64,000 bases of DNA, taken from Phycisphaerae bacterium. GTDB taxonomy: Bacteria; Planctomycetota; Phycisphaerae; UBA1845; Fen-1342. A program made the position numbers and the translations under genes. Every line of letters begins with the position of its first letter. The first letter of the stretch is position 1. Shown piece after piece: positions 7,633 to 15,664 of this stretch. The notes below the pieces were generated by a model that saw only the letters and a list, made by a program, of their open reading frames with translations, had not been told where the DNA came from and made no database searches. The stretch spans positions 1-64,000 of the forward strand of contig JAUIEC010000006.1 of NCBI GenBank assembly GCA_030428945.1, written 5' to 3'.

Positions 7633-8061
7633 TCAGTCGCCGATCGTGGCGATGCATTTCAGTTCGATCGCGATCGGCGTCGGCAGGCAGTTGATCTCGA
7701 CCGTGGTCCGGGCCGGGTTGGGTTTTCCGGGCCCGGCGAAGTACTCGGCGTATATTCGATTGTAGGTCGCGAAGTCGTCGCGCATGTTGGTCAGGAACGT
7801 GGTCACGTCGACGAGGCGGTCCCAGCTCGACCCGGCCTCCTCCAGGACGGCCCGGATGTTGCGGAAGACCGAGTGGCACTGGGCCTCGATGTCGTACGAG
7901 ACGATTTCGCCGGCCTCGTTCAGTTCGACGCCGGGGATCTTCTTCGACCCGCGTTCGCGCGGGCCGAGGCCGGAGAGCAGCAGCAGGTTGCCGACCCGCC
8001 TGGCGTGCGGGTAGGCCCCGACCGGTTCGGGCGCCCGTTTGCTTTCGATCGACTCGGACAT
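7633..8061 (-). CDS. RidA family protein, 2-aminomuconate deaminase-like
   Basis: RidA-fold trimers deaminate reactive enamines. This 142-residue protein reads AYPHARRVGNLLLLSG, GVELNEAGEIVSYDIEAQ, VFRNIRAVLEEAG, VDVTTFLTNM and RTTVEINCLP, closest in my reading to the branch with 2-aminomuconate deaminase rather than canonical RidA. That would suit aromatic catabolism, and the neighbours are the HPPD and homogentisate dioxygenase genes. The specific substrate is an inference. It is first of a tight pair with the SixA-like gene; a repeat-containing gap of 200 bases separates it from the HPPD gene. Confidence 0.85.
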   Translation of the reverse strand: MSESIESKRAPEPVGAYPHARRVGNLLLLSGLGPRERGSKKIPGVELNEAGEIVSYDIEAQCHSVFRNIRAVLEEAGSSWDRLVDVTTFLTNMRDDFATYNRIYAEYFAGPGKPNPARTTVEINCLPTPIAIELKCIATIGD

Positions 8062-8261
8062 GGATAACGGGCTCCGGCGAATCCCTGAGACATCGACGCG
8101 TGACGAACCGCCCCGGGGGGACGGAACTGCTCAAGAGCAGTGGCACCAGGCTTGCGATCCCGCCCGGCGGGTCCGGGTTTCCGATTCCGCTCCGCGGCGC
8201 CGGGCCTGCGACGCGTTCGGCGCCAGGCCGTGGCACCGGGGAACTCTGTCTGGTTTCCCGG
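8062..8261. other. Gap with hairpin repeat between HPPD and RidA genes
   Basis: At 8124-8148 the block GGAACTGCTCAAGAGCAGTGGCACC forms a hairpin (ACTGCTC with GAGCAGT) and belongs to the dispersed GAGAAGACAC family. GGGACGG and other G/C palindromes follow. No gene is visible. Confidence 0.6.
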
Positions 8262-9356
8262 TCAGAGGTTTCCGCGGCGTTCCTGTTCGCGTTCGAGCGA
8301 GACGAAGAGGGCCTTGAAGTTTCCGACGCCGAAGCCGCGTGAGCCGTGGCGTTCGATGACTTCGAAGAACATCGTCGGGCGGTCCTGGACCGGTCCGGTG
8401 AAGATCTGCAGCAGGTAGCCGTCGTCGTCGCGATCGACCAGGATGCCGAGTTCCTGCAGTTCGGCGAAGTCCTCGTCGATGTCGCCGACGCGATCGCGCA
8501 GGTCGGCGTAGTAGGTGTCGGGGACTCGCAGGAAATCGACGTCCTGCTCACGCAGGCGGCGGACGGTCGCGCAGATGTCGCCCGTGCTCATGGCGATGTG
8601 CTGCACGCCGGGACCCTGGAAGTATTCGAGGTACTCGTCGATCTGGCTCTTGCGGCGACCCTCGGCCGGTTCGTTGATCGGGAACTTGCACTTGCCGGTT
8701 CCGTTCTCCATCACCTTGCTCATCAGGGCGCTGTACTCGGTCGAGATGTCGTCGTCCGAGAAGTGGGCAAGCTGCGAGAAGCCGAGGATGTTGCGGAACC
8801 AGCCGACCCAGTAGTTCATCTCGCCCAGGTAGACATTGGTGACGATGTGGTCGATCGCGGCCAGGCCGGCGGGTTCGGTCGGGCGGGCTTCGATCGGCTT
8901 GTAGCCGGGGGCGAAGGTGCCGCGGTAGTTGCCGCGCTCGATGAACTTGATCCTGGTGTCGCCGGCGTAGCGGATCACGCCGGTCTTGATCACGCCGTCC
9001 TCGTCCTCGAACGCCTCGGTGGCCTGTTCGATGGTCGCACCCCGCTGGCGGACGGCCGCCATGGAGGCTTCGACGTCGCGGACTTCGAGGGCGACGGTGC
9101 GGACCGCGTCGCCGTGCAGGGCGTGGTGGCGGGTGACTTCGTGATCGGGGCCGTAGGCGCTGGTCAGCACGAAGCGGACATTGCCCTGCTGCATGACGTA
9201 GCTGGCGCGGTCGCGGATGCCGGTTTCGAGGCCCATCTTGGCGACGGGGGTGAAACCGAAGACCTTCTGGTAATAGTGGGCCGCCTGGCGGGCGTTGCCG
9301 ACATACATCTCGACGTGGTCGTAGCCACGGAGGGGCAGGAAGTCGTCCTGGGACAT
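8262..9356 (-). CDS. hppD: 4-hydroxyphenylpyruvate dioxygenase
   Basis: The enzyme converts 4-hydroxyphenylpyruvate to homogentisate using iron(II) and oxygen. The 364-residue protein has two vicinal-oxygen-chelate repeats. The C-terminal one carries the iron ligands: His in IDHIVTNVYLGEM, His in GVQHIAMSTGDI and Glu in FFEVIERHG. The C-terminal gating helix GFGVGNFKALF is intact. I chose the ATG at 9356 (MSQDDFLPLRGYDHVE); upstream codons are promoter-like. With hmgA it forms the first two ring steps of tyrosine catabolism. Confidence 0.95.
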   Translation of the reverse strand: MSQDDFLPLRGYDHVEMYVGNARQAAHYYQKVFGFTPVAKMGLETGIRDRASYVMQQGNVRFVLTSAYGPDHEVTRHHALHGDAVRTVALEVRDVEASMAAVRQRGATIEQATEAFEDEDGVIKTGVIRYAGDTRIKFIERGNYRGTFAPGYKPIEARPTEPAGLAAIDHIVTNVYLGEMNYWVGWFRNILGFSQLAHFSDDDISTEYSALMSKVMENGTGKCKFPINEPAEGRRKSQIDEYLEYFQGPGVQHIAMSTGDICATVRRLREQDVDFLRVPDTYYADLRDRVGDIDEDFAELQELGILVDRDDDGYLLQIFTGPVQDRPTMFFEVIERHGSRGFGVGNFKALFVSLEREQERRGNL

Positions 9357-9470
9357 CGGTGCTGCCCGTCCTTTTCTTCCCCACCTATCTCTGGCCACCG
9401 ACCGCACAGCCCGCGGCCGAGCAACCGGCCCGGGGGAGGCGAACCGATGCGATTCGACCATTATGGCGAG

Positions 9471-10271
9471 TCAGTCGGCCCCCGGCAATCGGGTCGCGGG
9501 CCGGCTGAAGCCATACGCCGCAAAGCCATCGTTCGCAGCGACTTGCCGCAAATGCTCGAACAGGGCGCGAGCCGCGGAACGCTCGGCCGCCGGGCGCAGC
9601 AGGGCCAGTTCGCAGGTCACTACGCCACCCGGGCGGTCGTCGAATCGAACCGCGGCAGCCACTTCCGGGGCGCCGACCAGATCGCTGGCGTAGAGGAACC
9701 CGGCCGAGACTTCGCGGCGGCGGAGCAGGAGCAGCACCTGGCGGACGTCGCCGGCATAGACCAGGCGGGGGGCGAGTTCGTCCCAGAGGCCCGCCCGGCG
9801 GAGGATCTCGCGGGCGTAGCGGCCGGCCGGAACCGATTCCGGGTCGCCCAGCGCGATTCGGCCCGTTCCGGCCCGGAGGTCGGCCAGCGATGCGGGCGGG
9901 GCCGCCCCGGCCGGAGTGGCGAGGACGAGCGTGTTGCCGAGCAGGGGCACGCGCTCGGCCACCAGGTCGAGGTTTTCGAGGTACGTGACCCAGGCCGGGT
10001 CGGCGGAGAGGTACAGGTCGGCCGCGGCGCCGAGTTCGATCTGGCGGGCGAGGCTGCCGGAACCGGCCGCGCTGATCCGGACGGCGGGATCGTCCGCCAG
10101 GAGGGCTTCGAGGGCGGGGGCGGTGCTGGCGGCCGCGAAGATGGTGACCTGTGCGGACGGGTCGGGTCGTTCGCAGGCGGCCAGGGTCAGGGTCAGCAGG
10201 GCGATGGCGGGGGTGGACCACCTGGGTCGCCCGGCATGCTGGCGGGCCGCGCGGCGGTGGTGGGGTGTCAT
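9471..10271 (-). CDS. modA: ModA-like molybdate/sulfate-binding lipoprotein
   Basis: This is a 266-residue periplasmic solute-binding protein of the ModA type. The signal peptide ends in lipobox LAAC (about residue 33), so it is probably lipid-anchored. Conserved stretches are VTIFAAASTAPALEALL, ISAAGSGSLARQI, GAAADLYLSAD, NTLVLATP and ALGDPESVPAGRYA. Normally it hands oxyanions to a ModBC permease, but no modB or modC is present here; the downstream gene is hppD. The start overlaps the MazG-like stop by four bases, so the two are co-translated. Ligand identity is inferred. Confidence 0.85.
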   Translation of the reverse strand: MTPHHRRAARQHAGRPRWSTPAIALLTLTLAACERPDPSAQVTIFAAASTAPALEALLADDPAVRISAAGSGSLARQIELGAAADLYLSADPAWVTYLENLDLVAERVPLLGNTLVLATPAGAAPPASLADLRAGTGRIALGDPESVPAGRYAREILRRAGLWDELAPRLVYAGDVRQVLLLLRRREVSAGFLYASDLVGAPEVAAAVRFDDRPGGVVTCELALLRPAAERSAARALFEHLRQVAANDGFAAYGFSRPATRLPGAD

Positions 10272-10645
10272 CCGGTCCAGCCCTGCTCGCGGAGCAGCGG
10301 AGGCAGATCGGGGGGTGAGAAGCCGGGCCCCTTGAGGATCTTTCCGCCGGGGTCCTTGCCGCCGTTCTTGCTCATGTTGGAGCGATGGACTTCGGCGAAG
10401 ATCGGTTCGAGATCGACGCCCATCTCGATGGCGGTGCCGTAGGTGACGACGAGGATGTCGGCGAGGGCGTCGACCATCTCGACGAAGTCGTCCTTGTCGG
10501 CGGCTTCGAGGAACTCGGCCGCTTCGCTGATGATCAGCCGGGCGCGGCGGAGTCGGTCTTTCGGGGGGATCTGGGCGGCCCGGTTGCTGATCGGGGCGCC
10601 GTACTTCTGGTGGAATTCGCGAACCAGGCTCTGTTCGGGTCCCAT
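10268..10645 (-). CDS. MazG-like nucleotide pyrophosphohydrolase
   Basis: This 125-residue all-alpha protein resembles the MazG/phosphoribosyl-ATP pyrophosphatase fold: RRARLIISEAAEFLEAADKDD, then VDALADILVVTYGTAIEMG. The first part provides the EExxE-like acidic face and the second the D-A-x-x-D segment that binds magnesium. A C-terminal GGKDPGGKILKGPGF tail is typical of short bacterial forms. It would hydrolyse a nucleoside triphosphate; substrate unknown. It heads a two-gene unit with the modA-like gene (ATGA overlap). Confidence 0.8.
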   Translation of the reverse strand: MGPEQSLVREFHQKYGAPISNRAAQIPPKDRLRRARLIISEAAEFLEAADKDDFVEMVDALADILVVTYGTAIEMGVDLEPIFAEVHRSNMSKNGGKDPGGKILKGPGFSPPDLPPLLREQGWTG

Positions 10646-10846
10646 GTCCGGCAGTCTCCGGTGGTGGATCAGGCCGGGGCGGTGTGCCGGGGCCGGGGGA
10701 CAGTGTACCGCTTCCGGGACGGGACGCCCGTGGCCACGGTCCGCGGTACAATTCAGCCACTGTCCGGCGCGGCGCGGTGTCTGCATGGTGTGGATGGATC
10801 GGCCCGGACCGGACCAGGTGATCGCAACCCGAAAGGAGCGTAGATA

Positions 10847-11659
10847 ATGAGGAAGGTGATGATCGGCCTGCTGCTGGCGGGGATGGCCCTGCCGGCGGTT
10901 GCGCAGGAGAAGAGTGACGGTCGTTCGCAGGGTGCCCGGCGGCAGTTGAAGGAGGTACCGATTCGGCCGGTGCCGCCGAACCCGCCGCCGCCGGCGGTGT
11001 CGAGCCGGATCTACGTGGACAGTGCCCCGGAGTACCGGCACATTCAGATTCGTCGTCGGGTGGATTCGGGGCCGCGGACCAAGCTGGACGTGCGTGAGCT
11101 GACGCGGGTGATGCGTTCGCCGTCGCTCGAGGTGTATCGCTTCGAGCCGCCGCGGATCACGCAGGTTGAGACGGTCATTCGGTTGTTCGACAGCGGCGAC
11201 CACGAGCGGGCGCTGCGGACCTGGGGCGGCTTCGTGGCGAGCCTGCGGGACCGGACCGATCCGATCGATCTTGACGACCTGATGCTGTACATCGCCCGTG
11301 AGAGCTGTTTCGGTCGGAATCCGGCGGCCCGTTTCCACGCGCAGAGGCTGGCGCACCTGCGTCAGGCGCAGGACGACACGCGTTTCTACCTGGCGCAGTG
11401 CCAGGCGAACCTGCGGGATGCGAGTCGGGATCCGCACGCCGGCGATGTTCGGCGCGAACTGGAGATCGAGATCAACCGGACGACGGCGGATCTGCAGATT
11501 CTCGAGATTCGCGAGCAGCAGGCGATGCAGCGGTACGACATGATCCGGGCCCGCGGTGATCGCTACGAGCGCGACTTCATCGTGCTGTACGATCAGTTGT
11601 ACAACGAGGCCTGCACGCGGATCCAGTTGCGGGCCGGGCGCGGGTATCGTCGCCCGTAG
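10847..11659 (+). CDS. Secreted protein of unknown function
   Basis: I do not recognise this 270-residue protein. It has a signal peptide (MRKVMIGLLLAGMALPAVAQ), a proline-rich stretch near residues 40-52, then a mostly helical, charged region rich in Arg and Gln, including a probable coiled coil at about 200-250. Two Cys residues occur in the mature part. A clear AAAGGAG lies before the ATG, and a strong terminator follows the stop, so it is a single-gene unit. It probably acts in the periplasm. Confidence 0.75.
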   Translation: MRKVMIGLLLAGMALPAVAQEKSDGRSQGARRQLKEVPIRPVPPNPPPPAVSSRIYVDSAPEYRHIQIRRRVDSGPRTKLDVRELTRVMRSPSLEVYRFEPPRITQVETVIRLFDSGDHERALRTWGGFVASLRDRTDPIDLDDLMLYIARESCFGRNPAARFHAQRLAHLRQAQDDTRFYLAQCQANLRDASRDPHAGDVRRELEIEINRTTADLQILEIREQQAMQRYDMIRARGDRYERDFIVLYDQLYNEACTRIQLRAGRGYRRP

Positions 11660-11692
11660 AGCGGACGCGGCGAAGGCTGAGGCGGAAGCTAC

Positions 11693-11734
11693 GGAAGGAG
11701 TGCGAGGCGATCCCTCGCGCTCCTTCTTTCTTTT
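11693..11734 (+). terminator. Rho-independent terminator
   Basis: AAGGAGTGCGAGG pairs with CCCTCGCGCTCCTT across a 4-base loop, then CTTTCTTTT. It ends the secreted-protein gene at 11659. The GNAT gene on the other strand ends 22 bases further on. Confidence 0.85.
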
Positions 11735-11755
11735 GCGCGGAGAGCGCGGGGCGGG

Positions 11756-12292
11756 TCAGGGCGTACTGCGTCGCTGGAATTCCCGGGCCGAGATGGCCAT
11801 GCGGGTCAGGCGGACGCTGCGGCGGTAGAGCGGGAAGTGGTGGGTTTCGTAGCCGTCGACGTCCATGCCGGCCTGCGCGTAGGCTCGGATCGCGGTGTGG
11901 TTGTCGGGGAAGACGACGAGCGTGACGCGGCGGGCACCGCGTGCGAACCCGCGTGTCATCAGCAGGCGGGTGAGTTGCGTGCCGAAGCCGCATCCGCGAC
12001 GGGTGGGATCGATGATCAGGTGTCCGAGCCAGTAGGTTCCGGGATCGCGGCTGAGGCGGTTCAGTTCGCCGTAGCCGACGGGTAGTCCGTGCGGGTCGGC
12101 CAGCAGTGTGAACCGTTCGCCCTCGGCCTCGCCCCACTGGATGACGCGTTGGGCGGTGAGTGGCAGGCGGGAGCGCGGGGCGAGCCAGAAGGCTTCCCGC
12201 TCGTCGCGGACCCACTGGGGGATTCGTTCGGCGTGTTCGATCGCGAACGGGATCAGGGCCGCGCGCGACGACCGGGCCGGTTCAACTGCCAT
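11756..12292 (-). CDS. GNAT family N-acetyltransferase
   Basis: This 178-residue protein has the acetyl-CoA pyrophosphate loop of GNAT enzymes, RRGCGFGTQLTRLL, following the strand WLGHLIIDPT. The remainder (TLVVFPDNHTAIRAYAQAGM) matches the C-terminal half of the fold. The substrate is not predictable. It is transcribed divergently from the methyltransferase at 12368. Confidence 0.85.
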   Translation of the reverse strand: MAVEPARSSRAALIPFAIEHAERIPQWVRDEREAFWLAPRSRLPLTAQRVIQWGEAEGERFTLLADPHGLPVGYGELNRLSRDPGTYWLGHLIIDPTRRGCGFGTQLTRLLMTRGFARGARRVTLVVFPDNHTAIRAYAQAGMDVDGYETHHFPLYRRSVRLTRMAISAREFQRRSTP

Positions 12293-12367
12293 CTGGCTGC
12301 TCTCGAAGCGAGTACAATTCGCGGAAGCGCACGCGGCGCATGGTAGCTGTCACGTCTGGTGGTGTAC

Positions 12368-13042
12368 ATGAATTCTCCCGGCACACTCCGAGGCTATCCG
12401 GTCAAGGTCCGCACGTTTCGGCTTGGTGGCGGAGAGATCCGCCTGCTGGGGCCGGCCAACTTCGAGGACCTGGTCGATGACCCGCGCGTGGTCGCCCGCT
12501 TCGAGCAGGACGAATTCATGCCGTACTGGGCGGAGTTCTGGCCGGCGACGATGCTGCTGGCGCGGGTGGTGGCCGACTGGCCGCCGGCCGGTGATCCGCC
12601 GCAGCGGGTGCTGGAGCTCGGCTGCGGGCTGGGGCTGGTGGCGCTGCTGGCCGCCCAGCGGGGCTACGACGTGGTCGCCAGCGATTACGAGGACGATGCC
12701 CTGGCGTTCGTGGCCGAGACGGCCCGCGTGAACGGTCTGCGTCCGCCGGCTGGGCGGTTCATCGACTGGCGGAGAGTGTACGACGATCTGCGCTTCGATC
12801 AGATCGTGGCCTGCGAGGTGCTGTACGAACTGCGGAACCTGGAGCCGATCGCGACGTTCCTGGCCGGGCACCTGCAACCGGGCGGTCGGGCGCTGCTGGT
12901 GGACAGCTACCGGCAGACGGCGGACGGTTTCCCGGAGGCGGCCGAGGCGGCGGGTCTGCGGGTCGAGGTCGAGCCGCTCGCGCCCCATCCGGAGGACGCC
13001 GGGTGTCCGCGGGGGCGGATGTTCGTGGTGACACGAGGCTGA
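12368..13042 (+). CDS. Class I methyltransferase, METTL/NNMT-like
   Basis: The 224-residue protein has the S-adenosylmethionine motif VLELGCGLGLVALLAAQRG and an acidic post-II residue (VVASDYEDDAL). The segment MPYWAEFWPATMLLARVV before motif I is characteristic of the lysine/nicotinamide N-methyltransferase-like group (Methyltransf_16). The substrate may be a protein side chain. Two in-frame GTG codons precede the ATG; I chose the ATG. A lipoprotein gene follows 84 bases downstream. Confidence 0.8.
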   Translation: MNSPGTLRGYPVKVRTFRLGGGEIRLLGPANFEDLVDDPRVVARFEQDEFMPYWAEFWPATMLLARVVADWPPAGDPPQRVLELGCGLGLVALLAAQRGYDVVASDYEDDALAFVAETARVNGLRPPAGRFIDWRRVYDDLRFDQIVACEVLYELRNLEPIATFLAGHLQPGGRALLVDSYRQTADGFPEAAEAAGLRVEVEPLAPHPEDAGCPRGRMFVVTRG

Positions 13043-13126
13043 GGGGCCGGAAAGCGCGGTTTTGCTGTCGACGATCCGGGGTGGTTCGGCGTCTATAGGG
13101 GTGGTCATGCTGGAAGGAGATCAGTC

Positions 13127-14119
13127 ATGCGAACCTGGATGACAGTTGGGGTGCTGCTGGCGGCCGCGGTCAGTCTGACGGGCTGCCTGGAGCGTGAAGA
13201 GAAGATCGTGGTGCGGCGGAACGGGTCGATGCAGATGGAGGTCACCTTCAAGGGGGCGGTCGGCGAGTTTTCGGGGCCGGCGGCGATGGCGACGCGTGAG
13301 GGCGGCTGGGCGGTCGAGTTCGAGGACCAGGAGAAGGAGGACGGCGAGACCGAACGGACGTTGCGCGGGCGGCAGGCGTTCCGGCCGGACGAGTGGCCGG
13401 ACACGTTCGCGACGGGTGACGACGTTGACGTGGCGTTGCGATTTCCGACGACGCTGACGATCGAGCGTCGGCGTGACGGAGTGTACTACCATTTCGAGCG
13501 GACGTATGAGCCGCGTGAGATGGCTCGATACAAGCGTCACCAGGAGATGTTCGGGAAGCTGTGGCAGGAGAAGCTGGGCGAGACCGAGTTCGCCGAGGCG
13601 GATCCGGTGCAGCAGCGGGAGGCGGTTGGCCTGCTGCGGGACTACGAGCTGGCGCGGCAGATGGAGTACGTCGAGGCCGGCCTGGCGGAGATGAAGGAGG
13701 TCTGGCCGCTGGATCTGCGGCTGGATGCGCGGGCGGAGTTTCGGGGTCCGTACGTGGCGGCGGAGCTGGACGAGGTGGTCGGGATGCTGAGTCGTCCGGA
13801 CGCGGGTCCGGACCTGGAGGGTTTCTCGGCGGAGTTGCGTGCGGCGGCCCGCGAGGCGATGGCGGATCTGCTTCAGGAGCGGCGGGTGCCGCGTCGCGAG
13901 GTGGACGAGTTCTTCTCGGCGATCGACTTTGAAGCGCGGCGGCACGAGGTGACCGAGGACCTCTCGGACGAGTCGTTCCAGATCAGCGTGCAGTTGCCGG
14001 GTCGGGTGATCGCCCATGACGGTGAGCTGGACGGCAAGGCGGTCAAGTGGAGCTTCGTCGGCGAGGCGCTGATGGACCGCACGCACGTGCTGCGGGCGAC
14101 GAGCGTCGAGAGGCGTTGA
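13127..14119 (+). CDS. Lipoprotein of unknown function, ECF operon
   Basis: This 330-residue precursor has a lipoprotein signal (lipobox LTGC, Cys near residue 21). The mature part is acidic and predicted mixed alpha/beta, and starts with KIVVRRNGSMQMEVTFKG, resembling bacterial lipoproteins that begin with a beta-rich domain. I do not recognise the family. A good GGAGA precedes the ATG. Its stop is one base before the ECF sigma gene start, so the envelope protein and the sigma/anti-sigma pair form one operon. Confidence 0.75.
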   Translation: MRTWMTVGVLLAAAVSLTGCLEREEKIVVRRNGSMQMEVTFKGAVGEFSGPAAMATREGGWAVEFEDQEKEDGETERTLRGRQAFRPDEWPDTFATGDDVDVALRFPTTLTIERRRDGVYYHFERTYEPREMARYKRHQEMFGKLWQEKLGETEFAEADPVQQREAVGLLRDYELARQMEYVEAGLAEMKEVWPLDLRLDARAEFRGPYVAAELDEVVGMLSRPDAGPDLEGFSAELRAAAREAMADLLQERRVPRREVDEFFSAIDFEARRHEVTEDLSDESFQISVQLPGRVIAHDGELDGKAVKWSFVGEALMDRTHVLRATSVERR

Positions 14120-14120
14120 G

Positions 14121-14630
14121 ATGCCGGGACTGTCGCGTGAGGAGATCGCGGCATACTTCAGGGCGCAGCGGGCCGTCGTGTACCGCTGGGCCCTGTTCCT
14201 GTGCCGCAACCGCGAGGACGCCCGCGAACTGGTGCAGGACGTGTTCGTTCGCATGCTGCGGCGGCCACCGGAGCGCGGCAGCAGCGTGGCGACGGTGGTG
14301 GCGTGGCTGCGGACCACGACGCAGCGCCTGGCGATGGATCGCTGGCGCTCGGCGGGACGACGTCCGGCGGCGGGGCACCTGTCCGAGGCGCCGGCCGCGG
14401 CGGAGGCGGGTGTTGATCCGGACGAGGGTGCGCGACTGCGGCGGGCGCTGGGTCGACTGAGCGGACGGCAGCGGCTGATCCTGCTGGCACGGGTCTGTGA
14501 CGAGTTGAGTTTTCCGCAGATCGCGGACGAGCTTGGGATTTCGGTGTCCTCGGCCAAGACGCATTACCTGCGGGGGCTGGATGCGCTGCGGGCGCGACTG
14601 GGCGATGACAAACAGCGGAGAGTGTCATGA
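14121..14630 (+). CDS. ECF-family RNA polymerase sigma factor
   Basis: The 169-residue protein has sigma region 2 (YRWALFLCRNREDARELVQDVFVRML, then VVAWLRTTTQRLAMDRWRS) and region 4 (LRRALGRLSGRQRLILLARVCDELSFPQIADELGISVSSAKTHY-type helix-turn-helix). It directs polymerase to a regulon controlled by its anti-sigma factor. It overlaps the next gene by four bases. Its target promoters cannot be told from this window. Confidence 0.93.
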   Translation: MPGLSREEIAAYFRAQRAVVYRWALFLCRNREDARELVQDVFVRMLRRPPERGSSVATVVAWLRTTTQRLAMDRWRSAGRRPAAGHLSEAPAAAEAGVDPDEGARLRRALGRLSGRQRLILLARVCDELSFPQIADELGISVSSAKTHYLRGLDALRARLGDDKQRRVS

Positions 14631-15082
14631 CGCACGATGATCCACGACTGGTCGATTACCTGGCCGGCGAACTGGATGCCGAGAACACGGCGCGGGTCGA
14701 GGCGGCTTTGCGGCGTGACCCCGCGTTGCGGGCGCGGGTGGAAGGACTTCGCGCGGCCGAGGCGGGTCTGCGGGCGGGTCTTCCGGACCTGTCGCTGGCT
14801 GAGCAGGAGGTCGCGGGTCTGCCGCTGCGGGTGCCGGACGCGGGTCGGGCCGGTCGGTTGGCGCGATATGCGGCGGTGATCCTGGTCGGGTTCGCGATCG
14901 GGTTCTGGGCGCGTGGTTTCGGGTCGTCGCCGGTGGAGGTTGCGCCGGTCGCGCCGCGGGAGGTGGCGGTTGATGCGGGGGGCGGGTTCGAGCGTTTCGC
15001 CAGCAGTTACGTGGCGGTCAGTCAGCAGCGTCCGCGGTTGTCGGCGCTGGGTCGCGGGTTGCTGGCGCTGGCGAAGCGGTGA
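14627..15082 (+). CDS. Probable membrane anti-sigma factor
   Basis: This 151-residue protein overlaps the sigma gene (ATGA) and has the layout of a transmembrane anti-sigma factor: an N-terminal cytoplasmic helical part (DPRLVDYLAGELDAENTARVE, as in FecR/RsiW-like heads), one hydrophobic helix at about 83-97 and a short outer tail. No HxxxCxxC zinc motif is present, so it is not a ZAS-type protein. Function is inferred from position and topology. Confidence 0.7.
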   Translation: MTHDDPRLVDYLAGELDAENTARVEAALRRDPALRARVEGLRAAEAGLRAGLPDLSLAEQEVAGLPLRVPDAGRAGRLARYAAVILVGFAIGFWARGFGSSPVEVAPVAPREVAVDAGGGFERFASSYVAVSQQRPRLSALGRGLLALAKR

Positions 15083-15214
15083 TGGGCTTGCGGGGGCGAT
15101 GCGTGGTGGACGGCGCGGGTGGGGCATCGGGCAGTCCCCCACCCTTCCGCTCGCTGCGCTCACTCAAGGATGGGGCACCCGGCGGGTGGGGCACCCGGCG
15201 CTCCTTAACGGTGT

Positions 15215-15664
15215 CTACGGGGGGAGGACGGAGGTGTGGTCGTGGACGATGCGCCAGCCTTCCGGGAGCTTGCGCCAGACCAGGGAGAAGTTTCCGCCGA
15301 TCGGTTCTTCGCGGGTCAGGTGCCAGCGGCCGAGGACGTAGGCGGCGTGGCTGCCGAGCATTTCGACCTGGTCGACTTTGAAGTCGAGCTTGCCCATGGC
15401 GGCCTTGTCGGGGTAGCGGCGGACGAAGCGATCGTGGGTGGCCTGCCAGCCCTTGCGGGTCTCGCCGCCGGAGCTGAAGGTCAGTGCGGGGTCGTTCCAG
15501 TAGTACTGCATGAAGGCGGGGATGTCGCCGGCGTTCCAGGCGTCGGCCTGTATCTGCAGACTGGCTTCGATTTGCGCGCGTGGTCCGACGACGCAGCCTG
15601 AGAAACAGCCGGTCAGGGCGCAGAGTGACGCGGCGCAGAGCGCGACGGCGACCGCGCGGATCAT
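15215..15664 (-). CDS. NTF2-like (SnoaL/DUF4440) lipoprotein
   Basis: This 149-residue precursor has a lipoprotein signal (LTGC) followed by an NTF2-like fold: IQADAWNAGDIPAFMQYYWNDPALTF, then RRYPDKAAMGKLDFKV, ending GGNFSLVWRKLPEGWRIVHDHTS. Such domains bind small ligands or act as enzymes; the role here is unknown. The start overlaps the epimerase stop (TGATG), so the two are coupled. Confidence 0.8.
   Translation of the reverse strand: MIRAVAVALCAASLCALTGCFSGCVVGPRAQIEASLQIQADAWNAGDIPAFMQYYWNDPALTFSSGGETRKGWQATHDRFVRRYPDKAAMGKLDFKVDQVEMLGSHAAYVLGRWHLTREEPIGGNFSLVWRKLPEGWRIVHDHTSVLPP

Noticed and set aside
9471..10271. A full molybdate transport operon
   Set aside because: No modB or modC gene is present; the next genes are hppD and a MazG-like gene.
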